Numbered from the stretch's first letter, positions 25,236 through 34,313 are shown. The stretch: 64,000 nucleotides of DNA from Cronobacter dublinensis subsp. dublinensis LMG 23823 (GCF_001277235.1 NZ_CP012266.1:4154001-4218000); one strand, 5' to 3'. A program made the numbers and translations. Notes: generated from the letters alone by a model not told the origin.

Positions 25236-26477
25236 TTACCAGCCCGCAGGCAGATAACCGAAGGCGGAGAGCACCGCGTAAATCGCGCTGGCGACATACA
25301 GCACGACAATCAGCGTCTGAATGAACGGATGCGTGCTCCAGGTACACTGCCAGCGGGGCGATATCTCCCCATGGCGACGCGCGCCGCGCAAAATAAGGAT
25401 AGGCATAATGGAGAGGATCACGCCGCTGAACACCCCTGCAAAGTAGAGCGCGTTCACAAAAGAGACCATGCCGCTGTAGGCGAGCGCGAACGGCGGCAGC
25501 GCCACCACCGCCAGTACGCCGAGGCGTTTGAACGGCTGCGCGTCGTCGCCGAGGCGGAATTTGTCGAAGATATTGGTCAGGAAACTGCCGCCCAGCCCCC
25601 AGTAAGAGGTGAGCATCGCGCAGAGCGCGAAAATATTGGCCGAGAAGAACGCCCATTCGCCCAGCGCGCGGCCCCAGGAGATGGTCGCCACTTCAGAGAT
25701 GTTATTAAGCCCGCTCAGCGCGATAACCGAGAGCGGCACCAGCGCCAGCAGCGTAAAGGTGATAATCATCCCGACGATAATCGCCTTCGGCAGCTTTTCC
25801 GGTTTGTCGGCGAAACCGCGCGCCATCTCCGGCACGATGTATTGCGCGGCGAAGCAGAACGCGGTGACGTTAAACACCGGCACCATATAGCGCCAGTCAC
25901 CGTCCAGCAGCCAGCGCATCTGGGTGGATTCATGCAGCAGCGTGGCGATGACCAGCACCGCGATCATCACCACCATGCCGATGCTGATGAACTTCTCGCC
26001 GCGGCCGATGGCCTTCAGGCCGAGCCAGAGAATACCCGCCGCCGGGATAAAGAAAATCAGACTGCCGATGGCGGGCGACACGCCAATAAGCGAGCTTAAA
26101 AGCTTGCCGCTGCCGGTCATGTAGGCAGTGAGCGCGCCGACGCTGTTAACGCACACCGAGGCAAACATCAGCCAGGCGCCGATGCGCCCGACGTAGCGCC
26201 CCGCGAGACCGCTTAACTGCAAATGCGCGCGGGTGCGCAGCGTCGCTTCGGCGACATACAGCATAGTGATGGTGGTCAGCACGCCGACAAGAGCGAGCCA
26301 AAACAGGAGCGGGATAAAGCCCGCTTTACTGGAGGCATAGGCGATAGAGAGGACGCCTGCGCCGATGTTGGTGCCGACGATCATCGCCACGCCTTCGAGG
26401 AAGCTCAGCGATTTCGGTGATGACGCAGCCCGCTCTCGGGCCGCCCACAGTGATGCGGAGGTTGTGTTCTCAGACAT
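25236..26477 (-). CDS. aromatic-type amino acid permease (Trp/Tyr permease family)
   Basis: The 413-residue protein has about 11 membrane segments. It opens with GVAMIVGTNIGAGVLSIAYA, the signature of the hydroxy/aromatic amino acid permease family (Mtr, TyrP, SdaC relatives). Substrate cannot be read from sequence. Its neighbour encodes a PuuE-like 4-aminobutyrate transaminase with a MocR-type regulator, so uptake of 4-aminobutyrate or a related amine-acid is a reasonable guess. A clear AAGGAAG precedes the ATG. The gene is 319 bases downstream of the transaminase, across REP-like palindromes. E. coli has nothing comparable between livJ and rpoH. Confidence 0.85.
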   Translation of the reverse strand: MSENTTSASLWAARERAASSPKSLSFLEGVAMIVGTNIGAGVLSIAYASSKAGFIPLLFWLALVGVLTTITMLYVAEATLRTRAHLQLSGLAGRYVGRIGAWLMFASVCVNSVGALTAYMTGSGKLLSSLIGVSPAIGSLIFFIPAAGILWLGLKAIGRGEKFISIGMVVMIAVLVIATLLHESTQMRWLLDGDWRYMVPVFNVTAFCFAAQYIVPEMARGFADKPEKLPKAIIVGMIITFTLLALVPLSVIALSGLNNISEVATISWGRALGEWAFFSANIFALCAMLTSYWGLGGSFLTNIFDKFRLGDDAQPFKRLGVLAVVALPPFALAYSGMVSFVNALYFAGVFSGVILSIMPILILRGARRHGEISPRWQCTWSTHPFIQTLIVVLYVASAIYAVLSAFGYLPAGW

Positions 26478-26796
26478 AGATCTTCCTTAAATATCCGGCG
26501 GCTATCACCACCGGAAGCGGTTGTGTTCACGGTGTTTTATTGTGTTAGCAAGTGAGATATTTAAGCTTCGGGCCTGTCAGCCTCCCGAAGCGCGTTCCTT
26601 CGCAGGTGGCCCCAAAGACGCGCCGTTATGGCCCGCTGCTGCGCGGCGGCCAGGCCATAAGGCGGGCGCCCTCGGGGCAATCCTGTTCCGTTGGGTTTGG
26701 TCTGGTGGATGCGCTGCGCTTACCCACCCTACGTATTAGCAAAGATTCGCTTACCGTAGGGCGGGTAAGCCTCGCGCACCCGCCGTGCGGCCGGGT
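26478..26796. repeat. intergenic region with REP-like palindromes
   Basis: Two units of the dispersed family sit at 26703-26732 (GGTGGATGCGCTGCGCTTACCCACC) and 26757-26785 (TAGGGCGGGTAAGCCTCGCG...). The rest of the gap holds the permease promoter; no gene is seen. Confidence 0.65.
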
Positions 26797-28062
26797 TTAT
26801 CGGCCCAGCGCGCGCGACAGAATGGCCAGCGCTTTACTGAACTGCGCATCCGGAATGGTCAGCGGATACAGGAAGCGGATAACGTTGCCGTAAACGCCGC
26901 AGCTCAACAGCAACAGGCCTTCTTCACGGGCGCGCGCCTGCACCTCCTGGGTAAACGACGGCGACGGCTTGCCGGTCTGCGGATCGTTAAACTCCACCGC
27001 CACCATCGAGCCCTGCCCGCGCACCTCGGCGATCGCCGGGCAATGCTGGCGCGCCTGGTTCAGCACCTCTTTCAGATGCTGGCCCAGCTCATTGGCGCGC
27101 TGGCAGAGGTTTTCCTCATCGATCACGTCCAGCACCGCGTGCGCCGCCGCGACCGCCAGCGGGTTACCCGCATAGGTACCGCCGAGGCCGCCCGGCGCGG
27201 GCGCGTCCATCACGTCCGCTCGCCCGACCACACCAGAGAGCGGCATCCCGCCCGCGAGGCTTTTCGCCATCGTCAGCAGATCGGGCTTCACGCTGTAATG
27301 CTCCATCGCGAACAGCTTGCCGGTGCGGGCAAAACCGGTCTGCACTTCATCGGCGATCAGCAAAATCCCATGCTCGTCGCACAGCGCGCGCAGCGCCTGC
27401 ATAAACGCCGGCGGCGCCACGTTGAAGCCGCCTTCGCCCTGCACCGGCTCCAGCACGATGGCCGCCACCTGATCCGGCGCGATATCGGCTTTGAAAATGC
27501 GCTCCAGGCTCGCCATTGCATCATCCACCGACACGCCGTGCAGGTCGTTCGGGTACTGCGCGTGGAAAACGGAGCCAGGGAACGGGCCGAAGCCGATTTT
27601 GTACGGCGCCACTTTGCCGGTCAGCGCCATCGTCATAAACGTGCGGCCATGAAAGCCGCCGCCGAAGGTAATCAGCCCGGGGCGACGGGTATACGCGCGG
27701 GCGATTTTTACGGCGTTCTCAACGGCTTCCGCGCCGGTGGTGAAGAACGCGGTTTTCGCCGGGCCGTCGATGGGCGCGCGTTCATTGATGCGCTCGGCCA
27801 GCGACACATAACTTTCGTAGGGCACAATCTGGTACGCCGTGTGGGTAAAGGCGCGCAGCTGGTTTTCAATGGCCTCTACCACGCGCGGGTGGCGGTGCCC
27901 GGTGTTTAGCACCGCGATGCCTGCGGCGAAGTCGATAATCTCGTTGCCTTCCACGTCCCACAGGGTGGCGTTTTCGGCTTTTTCGGCATAAAAGCCGCAC
28001 ATCACGCCGACGCCACGTGGGGTGGCGCTCTGACGACGTTGATTCAATTCTGAATTTTTCAC
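26797..28062 (-). CDS. puuE: 4-aminobutyrate transaminase, PuuE-like
   Basis: This class III PLP enzyme moves the amino group of 4-aminobutyrate to 2-oxoglutarate, giving succinate semialdehyde. It is closer to PuuE than to GabT: near the start it reads ATPRGVGVMC and AENATL, and length is 421 residues as in PuuE. The PLP lysine lies in MAKSLAGGMPLSG, and IADEVQTGFARTGK precedes it. I chose the GTG at 28060-28062, which follows AGGAG at good spacing and aligns with the PuuE start; the frame runs back to 28089. The other puu genes are not beside it, though a PuuA-like gene begins at 63.3 kb. Confidence 0.88.
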   Translation of the reverse strand: MKNSELNQRRQSATPRGVGVMCGFYAEKAENATLWDVEGNEIIDFAAGIAVLNTGHRHPRVVEAIENQLRAFTHTAYQIVPYESYVSLAERINERAPIDGPAKTAFFTTGAEAVENAVKIARAYTRRPGLITFGGGFHGRTFMTMALTGKVAPYKIGFGPFPGSVFHAQYPNDLHGVSVDDAMASLERIFKADIAPDQVAAIVLEPVQGEGGFNVAPPAFMQALRALCDEHGILLIADEVQTGFARTGKLFAMEHYSVKPDLLTMAKSLAGGMPLSGVVGRADVMDAPAPGGLGGTYAGNPLAVAAAHAVLDVIDEENLCQRANELGQHLKEVLNQARQHCPAIAEVRGQGSMVAVEFNDPQTGKPSPSFTQEVQARAREEGLLLLSCGVYGNVIRFLYPLTIPDAQFSKALAILSRALGR

Positions 28063-28079
28063 CCTCAATCTCCTGCTGA

Positions 28080-28122
28080 TAAACGTCACTTTTTAGCAAC
28101 AAACATGAAACAGTGACGTTTA
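28080..28122. promoter_or_regulatory. inverted-repeat operator between puuE and its regulator
   Basis: Two perfect 11-base arms, TAAACGTCACT (28080-28090) and AGTGACGTTTA (28112-28122), are separated by 21 bases, so their centres are 32 bases or about three helical turns apart. The right arm overlaps a possible -35 (TTTATT at 28119) placed 17 bases before TATAAT at 28142-28147, reading toward the regulator. This is a likely binding site of the MocR-type protein. Confidence 0.7.
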
Positions 28123-28180
28123 TTTACCCAGGCTATGGCCCTATAATCGAGTACCAGTTTCGAATAAATGAGGGATCCAA

Positions 28181-29674
28181 TTGCATTCTTTAGTGTCCGA
28201 TCTCTTATTGCTTCGTCTCGGCGAACAGCGCGATGAGCGCCTGCATAAGCGGCTCTACAACGCGCTTCGCCTGTCCATTCTCGACGGCAGCCTGCCTGCG
28301 CAAAGCCGCCTGCCCGCCTCACGGGATCTCGCCCAGCAGCTTGGCCTTTCCCGTAACACAGTGTTAACAGTTTACGAACAATTACTGGCAGAAGGATATG
28401 TGACCTCACGCGCCGGCAGCGGAACATTCGTCGCCGGAATGCTGCCGGACAGCCTGTTATCTGCGCCGCCGGTGGCGCAAGGGGAGCACGATCGCGTCTC
28501 GCCCGCAGGCTTCTCTTCGCGCGGAAAAACGCTGCTCGACCAGGTGAGCGCCAGCCCGAAACAGTGGGGCGCGTTTATTCCCGGCGTGCCGGATGTGCAC
28601 GCCTTTCCGCATCAGCTCTTCAGTAAAATCCAGGCGCGACTCAGCCGTCGCCCGACCCCGCAGCGCCTAACCTACAGCTGCCAGGGCGGTACGCCGGAAC
28701 TGCAACGCGCGCTGGTCGATTACTTACGGGTGTCGCGCTCGGTGCACTGCGCCGCCGATCAGGTGCTGATAACGGAAGGCATTCATCAGGCTATCGATCT
28801 CGTGGCGCGCATGCTGTGCGATCGCGGCGATGTGGCATGGGTGGAAGAACCGTCCTACTGGGGTATCCGGCATGTGTTGCAGATGAATGAAGTGAGTATC
28901 GAGCCGGTGGCGGTCGACCGGGCAGGCATGGTGCCGCCTGCGCGCTGGGAAGCGCCGCCGCGGCTGATTTTCGTCACGCCGTCGCACCAGTACCCCCTCG
29001 GCGCGGTGATGAGCCTGGAGCGCCGCCAGCGGCTGCTGACGCTGGCGCGTCAGACCGGCAGCTGGATTGTCGAAGACGATTACGACAGCGAGTTTCGCTT
29101 CTCAGGCCAGCCGATCCCGGCGCTGCAGGGGCTGGTGGCCGACCCGCCGGTGATATACATCGGCACGTTTAGCAAAACGCTCTATCCGGGGCTGCGTATC
29201 GGCTACGTGGTGCTGCCGCGCGCGCTGGCGCAGGCGATGAAAACCGCCCATGCGGAGCTTTATCGCGGCGGCCATTCGATTATCCAGGCAGCGCTGGCGG
29301 AGTTTATCGAGGCCGGGCATTACAGCGCGCATATCCGGCGTATGCGGCTGCTGTATGGCCGTCGTCGGGCGTGCCTGACCGCGCTTATCACGCGCTATCT
29401 CGGCCCGCAGGCGCTGTCGGATTTCAGCGATAACGCCGGGCTGCATCTGGTGCTGAATCTGCCAGATGACGCCGACGACGAGGCCATCGCCCGTCTTGCC
29501 AACGCGCGCGATATTCTGGTGCGTCCGCTTTCGCGCTATTACCTGACGGAGAACCGGCGACGAGGGCTGCTGATGGGTTTCGCCTGCGTGGCGGAAGAGA
29601 AAATGGAGGGCGCGTTTAAAGCGCTGCTGGCCTGTATCGGGGAGGCGTACCCGTCACTTATTCGGTACGCATAA
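28181..29674 (+). CDS. MocR/GabR-type regulator (wHTH plus aminotransferase fold)
   Basis: The 497-residue protein joins an N-terminal GntR-type winged helix (about residues 15-80, with LPASRDLAQQLGLSRNTVLTVYEQL) to a C-terminal class I aminotransferase-like domain. The PLP-lysine motif is GTFSKTLYPGLRIGY, and VEDDYDSEFRF is the usual motif before it. In Bacillus GabR this fold senses 4-aminobutyrate with PLP. The start is TTG at 28181, after AGGGA; a GTG lies four codons on. It is divergent from puuE across a shared operator, so it probably controls puuE and perhaps the permease. Confidence 0.88.
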   Translation: MHSLVSDLLLLRLGEQRDERLHKRLYNALRLSILDGSLPAQSRLPASRDLAQQLGLSRNTVLTVYEQLLAEGYVTSRAGSGTFVAGMLPDSLLSAPPVAQGEHDRVSPAGFSSRGKTLLDQVSASPKQWGAFIPGVPDVHAFPHQLFSKIQARLSRRPTPQRLTYSCQGGTPELQRALVDYLRVSRSVHCAADQVLITEGIHQAIDLVARMLCDRGDVAWVEEPSYWGIRHVLQMNEVSIEPVAVDRAGMVPPARWEAPPRLIFVTPSHQYPLGAVMSLERRQRLLTLARQTGSWIVEDDYDSEFRFSGQPIPALQGLVADPPVIYIGTFSKTLYPGLRIGYVVLPRALAQAMKTAHAELYRGGHSIIQAALAEFIEAGHYSAHIRRMRLLYGRRRACLTALITRYLGPQALSDFSDNAGLHLVLNLPDDADDEAIARLANARDILVRPLSRYYLTENRRRGLLMGFACVAEEKMEGAFKALLACIGEAYPSLIRYA

Positions 29675-29703
29675 AACAAAACACCCCGCATAAGGCGGGG
29701 TGT
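29672..29703 (-). terminator. terminator of rpoH
   Basis: The nine-base stem ACACCCCGC/GCGGGGTGT (29681-29703) is followed on the minus strand by TTTTGTTTT. It lies between the ends of rpoH and the convergent MocR-type gene. Confidence 0.88.
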
Positions 29704-29719
29704 ATAGGCTGCGCGTGGC

Positions 29720-30577
29720 TTACGCTTCTATCGCGGCGCGCAGTTTTTTCATCGCGTTCTTTTCAAGCTGACGCACGCGCTCGGCGGAAACGCCGTAGCG
29801 ATCTGCCAGCTCCTGCAGCGTGCTTTTGTTGTCTTCGTCCAGCCAGCGCGCGCGAATGATCTGCTGGCTGCGCTCGTCGAGACCCTGCATGGCATCGGTC
29901 AGTTTGTCGGCGGCGTGCTCTTCCCAGTTGTCATCCTCAATGCCATCGGCAAAGTTGGAAGATTTATCCTGAAGGAACAGCACCGGGGCCATCGGCTGGC
30001 TGTCGCCTGCGTCATCGTCTGACGACATATCGAAGGTCATATCCTGCGCGGCCATACGCGACTCCATCTCGCGCACGTCTTTGCTGGAAACGCCCAGCTC
30101 GCGGGCCACCATTTCGACTTCGTCCTGGTTAAACCAGCCCAGACGCTGCTTGGTTTTACGCAGGTTAAAGAACAGCTTACGCTGCGCTTTGGTGGTGGCG
30201 ACCTTCACGATGCGCCAGTTACGCAGCACATACTCGTGAATTTCCGCTTTGATCCAGTGCACGGCGAACGACACCAGACGCACGCCCACTTCCGGGTTGA
30301 AGCGACGCACCGCTTTCATCAGGCCAATATTGCCTTCCTGAATCAGGTCCGCCTGCGGCAGGCCATAGCCCGCGTAGTTACGAGCGATATGAACAACAAA
30401 ACGCAGGTGGGACAGGATCAGCTTTTTCGCTGCTTCCAGATCGCCCTGGTAATGCAGCTTTTCAGCCAGTGCCCGCTCTTCGTCTGCCGATAACATCGGC
30501 CAGGCGTTGGCCGCCCGGATATACGACTCCAGGTTACCGACCGGGGCTAAAGCTAAAGTTTGCATTTCTTTGGTCAT
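29720..30577 (-). CDS. rpoH: heat-shock sigma factor sigma-32
   Basis: RpoH directs RNA polymerase to heat-shock promoters. The 285 residues carry region 2 (LPQADLIQEGNIGLMKAVRRF), the RpoH box (QRKLFFNLRKTKQRLGW) and a region 4 helix-turn-helix (LQELADRYGVSAERVRQLE). Nearly every block equals E. coli. Synthesis is controlled at translation by folding of the 5' mRNA and at transcription by several promoters; DnaA boxes are visible upstream. Confidence 0.97.
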   Translation of the reverse strand: MTKEMQTLALAPVGNLESYIRAANAWPMLSADEERALAEKLHYQGDLEAAKKLILSHLRFVVHIARNYAGYGLPQADLIQEGNIGLMKAVRRFNPEVGVRLVSFAVHWIKAEIHEYVLRNWRIVKVATTKAQRKLFFNLRKTKQRLGWFNQDEVEMVARELGVSSKDVREMESRMAAQDMTFDMSSDDDAGDSQPMAPVLFLQDKSSNFADGIEDDNWEEHAADKLTDAMQGLDERSQQIIRARWLDEDNKSTLQELADRYGVSAERVRQLEKNAMKKLRAAIEA

Positions 30578-30687
30578 TCAAATCCTCTCAATCGACATCG
30601 GACTGGCGTTCGTCCCCATCAGGCAACAAACGGGCCAGTATGTTTGAGCAACGAGAATATCAGCCACTCTTTTATCAGACCGTGATT

Positions 30688-30720
30688 TTATCCACAAGTT
30701 CCCGTGAGGCTTGTGAATAA
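30688..30720. promoter_or_regulatory. two DnaA boxes in the rpoH promoter region
   Basis: A perfect TTATCCACA (30688-30696) and an inverted TTATTCACA (30712-30720) lie about 110-140 bases upstream of rpoH. In E. coli DnaA binds two such boxes and modulates rpoH P3 and P4. Confidence 0.8.
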
Positions 30721-30786
30721 ATTACGCACAAAATGTGACATTGCTATGAAAAAGCGTGGGCAGAAGAAGCGGAATTCGTTAGCACG

Positions 30787-30821
30787 CATCCCCTGCTGAC
30801 GGGAACTCGCAGCAGGGGATG
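30787..30821 (-). other. 12-bp stem-loop between ftsX and rpoH
   Basis: A perfect 12-base inverted repeat, CATCCCCTGCTG/CAGCAGGGGATG with an 11-base loop, starts about 18 bases past the ftsX stop. It has no T run on the minus strand, so it may be a weak terminator, an RNA end stabiliser or an attenuator between ftsYEX and rpoH. Confidence 0.55.
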
Positions 30822-30838
30822 ATTATAACAAATATTTT

Positions 30839-31894
30839 TTATTCCGGAGTAAAGTGACGTAAATGTTGCACGGTCGCAAGCCAGGCGGCAGCCCAGCCGA
30901 TCATCGAGCAAACCAGCAGCAACAGCAGGCATTCATCGAAAGATAACCCGCTGATTTCAAACGTGGTTCCGAAAACTTTCGCCACGTCCGTCACGGCGGC
31001 GGATAACCGCATCACCAAAATTTCTGACAGAATCAGTGAAAGTAATGCGCCGGTAAAACCGAGCAGCGCGCCGCCGTAAAGGAACGGGCGCAGAATAAAA
31101 CCATCCGTCGCGCCAATGAGTTTCTGCACGTTGATGGTGTCACGACGCGCGAAAATACTCAGGCGCACGCTGTTGCCGATAACGAGGAATACCGCCGCGA
31201 CCATCAGCACGCCGATCATGGCCGCCACACGGCCTACCAGCCCGGTGAGCGCCGAAAGGCGCGCGAACCAGCTGTCATCCATGCGCACTTCGTCCACGCC
31301 CTGCAGGCGCGCCACGCGATCGCGCAGCGTATTAAGCGCCTCGCTGCTCTGGAAATCGAGCTTCGGCTCCACCACGACCACCGCCGGTAGCGGGTTTTCT
31401 TCCAGCATATCGAGCGCGCCGCCAAAGCCTGACCAGTTGCGGAACTCGCCCAGCGCTTCGTCGCGCGACAGATAATTGACCTTCGCGACGCCCGGTTCAG
31501 CCTGTAGCTGGCCCACCACCTGCTGGGCCGCGTTATCGTCGAGCGTTTTATCGAGATAAACGGTTATCTGCGGTGACGGGTAATACTGCGTCGCCGCCTC
31601 GCTGACGTTTTTATAAACCATGTAGCAGACGCTTGGCAGCGTCAGCGAGATGGCAATCACCATGATGGTTAAAAACGTGGCGAGCGGTTTGCTTTTCAGA
31701 TCGGCAAGCGCGCCCTGCCAGGCGTAACGCACCTGTTCGTTGATGCCGCCCTGCCGGGATTTGCCTTTGACGTTAGCGCCTTTATTTCGCTTCTGCACAG
31801 GTCGTCCTGTTTCACCGGAGGAACGCTGTTTACGGAGATTATCCAGCTTGTTGCTAAAGCGCCGAATTTCATTCAGCGCGTCACGTTTATTCAC
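30839..31894 (-). CDS. ftsX: cell division protein FtsX
   Basis: FtsX is the membrane half of the ABC-like FtsEX complex, which activates septal murein hydrolases through EnvC. From the GTG at 31892-31894 it has 351 residues: a basic cytoplasmic tail, one membrane segment near residue 75, a periplasmic domain with DEVRMDDSWFARL, and three more membrane segments. The GTG has an ideal GGAGG eight bases upstream, inside the end of ftsE; longer in-frame starts exist to 31909. E. coli FtsX has 352 residues. Confidence 0.94.
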   Translation of the reverse strand: MNKRDALNEIRRFSNKLDNLRKQRSSGETGRPVQKRNKGANVKGKSRQGGINEQVRYAWQGALADLKSKPLATFLTIMVIAISLTLPSVCYMVYKNVSEAATQYYPSPQITVYLDKTLDDNAAQQVVGQLQAEPGVAKVNYLSRDEALGEFRNWSGFGGALDMLEENPLPAVVVVEPKLDFQSSEALNTLRDRVARLQGVDEVRMDDSWFARLSALTGLVGRVAAMIGVLMVAAVFLVIGNSVRLSIFARRDTINVQKLIGATDGFILRPFLYGGALLGFTGALLSLILSEILVMRLSAAVTDVAKVFGTTFEISGLSFDECLLLLLVCSMIGWAAAWLATVQHLRHFTPE

Positions 31895-32555
31895 CAACAC
31901 GGCCTCCATGCAAATGCCCGTCGCTCAGGGTGAGCACCGGGTAGCTGCGCCGTGAGATAAGCCCGGTGTCATGCGTCGCCATCAGTACCGTTACCCCGAC
32001 GCGGTTAAACTCTTCGAAAAGACGCAGAATGCCTTCCGAGAGGGCGTCATCCAGGTTGCCCGTCGGTTCATCCGCCAGCAGTACGGCAGGTTTATTCACC
32101 ACGGCGCGGGCGATGCCCACGCGCTGCTGTTCACCGCCAGAGAGCTGGATCGGGAAATTTTTCGCTTTGTCCAGCAGGCCGACTTTATCCAGCGCCGCCG
32201 AGACGCGACGACGAATGTCTTCGCCGCTGGCGCCCGCGATAATCAGCGGGATCGCCACATTATCGTAGACTGTTCTGTCCATCAGCAGGTGGTGATCCTG
32301 AAAAATCATGCCGATCTGACGCCGCAGGAACGGCACTTCACGGTTTTTCAGGCGGCTTATCTCATGGCCGCCAAACCAGATTTTCCCGGCGCTGGGCCGT
32401 TCGATACCGCAAATCAGCTTCAGCAGCGTACTCTTACCGGCGCCGGAGTGGCCGGTAAGAAAAGACATCTCGCCAGGCCGCAGGTGGAAGGTCACCCCCT
32501 GCAGCGCTTGTCTCCCACCGAGATAGGCTTTGCTGACATGTTCAAAGCGAATCAT
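31887..32555 (-). CDS. ftsE: cell division ATPase FtsE
   Basis: FtsE is the ATPase of FtsEX, acting at the septum on the cytoplasmic face. The 222 residues show Walker A GHSGAGKST, signature LSGGEQQRVGIARA and Walker B VLLADEPTGNLDD. It starts two bases after ftsY and overlaps ftsX by eight, giving a tight ftsY-ftsE-ftsX operon. Confidence 0.96.
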   Translation of the reverse strand: MIRFEHVSKAYLGGRQALQGVTFHLRPGEMSFLTGHSGAGKSTLLKLICGIERPSAGKIWFGGHEISRLKNREVPFLRRQIGMIFQDHHLLMDRTVYDNVAIPLIIAGASGEDIRRRVSAALDKVGLLDKAKNFPIQLSGGEQQRVGIARAVVNKPAVLLADEPTGNLDDALSEGILRLFEEFNRVGVTVLMATHDTGLISRRSYPVLTLSDGHLHGGRVGE

Positions 32556-32557
32556 GG

Positions 32558-34123
32558 TTAATCCTCTCGGGCAAAAAGTGCCTCAATAAAGTCGCCCGCG
32601 TTAAACGGACGCAAATCTTCAATACGTTCGCCCACGCCAATGTAGCGAATCGGAATGCCAAACTGATCGGCCACCGAGAAGATAACGCCGCCTTTAGCGG
32701 TGCCGTCCAGCTTGGTGAGCGTGATGCCGGTAAGCCCGACCGCCTCATGGAACAGCTTCGCCTGGCTGACCGCGTTCTGGCCGGTGCTGGCGTCGATGGT
32801 CAGCATCACTTCGTGCGGCGCGTTCTCGTCGAGCTTTTTCATCACGCGGACAATCTTTTTCAACTCTTCCATCAGGTGCGATTTATTCTGCAAACGCCCG
32901 GCGGTATCGGCAATCAGCACGTCCACGCCGCGCGCTTTCGCCGCCTGAATGGCGTCGAAAATCACCGAGGCGGAATCCGCGCCGGTGTGCTGCGCGATAA
33001 CCGGAATGTTATTGCGCTGACCCCAGACCTGGAGCTGTTCCACCGCCGCCGCACGGAAGGTATCCCCCGCCGCCAGCATGACCGACTTGCCCTGCTGCTC
33101 GAACTGACGCGCCAGCTTGCCGATGGTGGTGGTTTTCCCCACGCCGTTCACGCCGACCATCAGGATAACGAACGGCGTTTTGCCTTCCACCTTCAGCGGC
33201 TCGTCTACTTTGGCGAGGATCTCGCCCATCTCTTCTTTCAGCAGGCCGTAAAGGGCTTCGGCATCGCGTAACTGCTTGCGGCTCGCGCCTTCGGTCAGGT
33301 TAGCGATAATCTTCCGGGTAGTGTCCACGCCCACGTCGGCAATCAGCAGCTGCTCTTCCAGCTCCTCGAACAGATCGTCGTCGATTTTTTTGCCGCGGAA
33401 CAGACTGATAAATCCGGAACCGAGATTTTCTTTCGTTTTCAGCAGGCTGCGCTTAAGACGTGCGAAGAAACCCTCTTTGGTCGGTTTCTCCTGCTCCGCG
33501 ACCGGCGCTGCGTCTTCGATCGCCTCCGGCTCGGTTTCGAGCGCCGCTTCCGGGTCGGCGGCCAGCGCGGCCAGCTCTTCTTCGCTGATCGGCGCGTCTT
33601 GCGCAACCTCGTCTTCATCGTGCGAAACGTCTGGTGCCGCAGGCTCAACGTTCGGCTCTTCAACGACCGGCGCGTCGATAACAGCCGCCTCTTCGATAAC
33701 GTCTTCTTCAACGATCGTTTCCGGCACCGTTTCAGCAACGGGTTCAGGCGCTATGTCAACCGGCGCGCGGTTTTCTTCCTGCTCTGGCAGCCACTCTTCG
33801 GCTTCCACCACCGGCGGCGTTACCGCCTGCGGCTGTTCAGTTTCCGGCTGTGCGGGGGCCGCTACCGGCTCCGGCTGCCCGGCCTTTTCCTGTTCTTCAT
33901 GAACGACGCTTTCGCTGACCGCGACCACGTCTTCAGCGAACTTTTCGGACTCCGCCAGGGAGTGCGTCGTCTCTTCAGCAGTTGTCTGTGCGTCAGGCTC
34001 AACGCGCTCTTCTGTCGCCGCGGGTTGTTCTGTTACTTTTTGTTGTTCGGCTTCAGTTTCTGCCTGCTCTTTCTGGCCAAAACCGAGCCAGGAAAAAAAG
34101 CCACGTTTCTTCTCTTTTGCCAT
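32558..34123 (-). CDS. ftsY: signal recognition particle receptor FtsY
   Basis: FtsY docks SRP-ribosome complexes at the membrane. From the ATG at 34121-34123 it has 521 residues and begins MAKEKKRGFFSWLGFGQ, the basic amphipathic membrane-targeting segment. Residues about 20-220 form a very acidic, Glu/Pro/Val-rich A domain. The NG GTPase follows with GVNGVGKTTTIGKLA, DTAGR and TKLDGTAKGG. It is about 24 residues longer than E. coli FtsY, all within the acidic domain. An in-frame GTG at 34135 was not chosen. Confidence 0.96.
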   Translation of the reverse strand: MAKEKKRGFFSWLGFGQKEQAETEAEQQKVTEQPAATEERVEPDAQTTAEETTHSLAESEKFAEDVVAVSESVVHEEQEKAGQPEPVAAPAQPETEQPQAVTPPVVEAEEWLPEQEENRAPVDIAPEPVAETVPETIVEEDVIEEAAVIDAPVVEEPNVEPAAPDVSHDEDEVAQDAPISEEELAALAADPEAALETEPEAIEDAAPVAEQEKPTKEGFFARLKRSLLKTKENLGSGFISLFRGKKIDDDLFEELEEQLLIADVGVDTTRKIIANLTEGASRKQLRDAEALYGLLKEEMGEILAKVDEPLKVEGKTPFVILMVGVNGVGKTTTIGKLARQFEQQGKSVMLAAGDTFRAAAVEQLQVWGQRNNIPVIAQHTGADSASVIFDAIQAAKARGVDVLIADTAGRLQNKSHLMEELKKIVRVMKKLDENAPHEVMLTIDASTGQNAVSQAKLFHEAVGLTGITLTKLDGTAKGGVIFSVADQFGIPIRYIGVGERIEDLRPFNAGDFIEALFARED

Positions 34124-34313
34124 TGGCGAATGCACTCCTCGCGGTTAATACATGGCGCAGTCCCGTCGTCTGGCTCAGGGTACTGAAAAAAATTGTGAAT
34201 GAATAAGTTAGTCTACCACTTTCCCGCCGGGGCGGCATACCGCCGCACGGAGGTTTCGCCCGCCCGTTTGCGCCGCTAGAATAGCAGCCCAGACTGAAAA
34301 GCGTGTGAGCATA

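Noticed and set aside
25080..26099. 339-codon frame antisense to the permease gene
   Set aside because: Rich in Arg, His and Gln, with no recognisable domain; it is the complement of membrane-protein codons.
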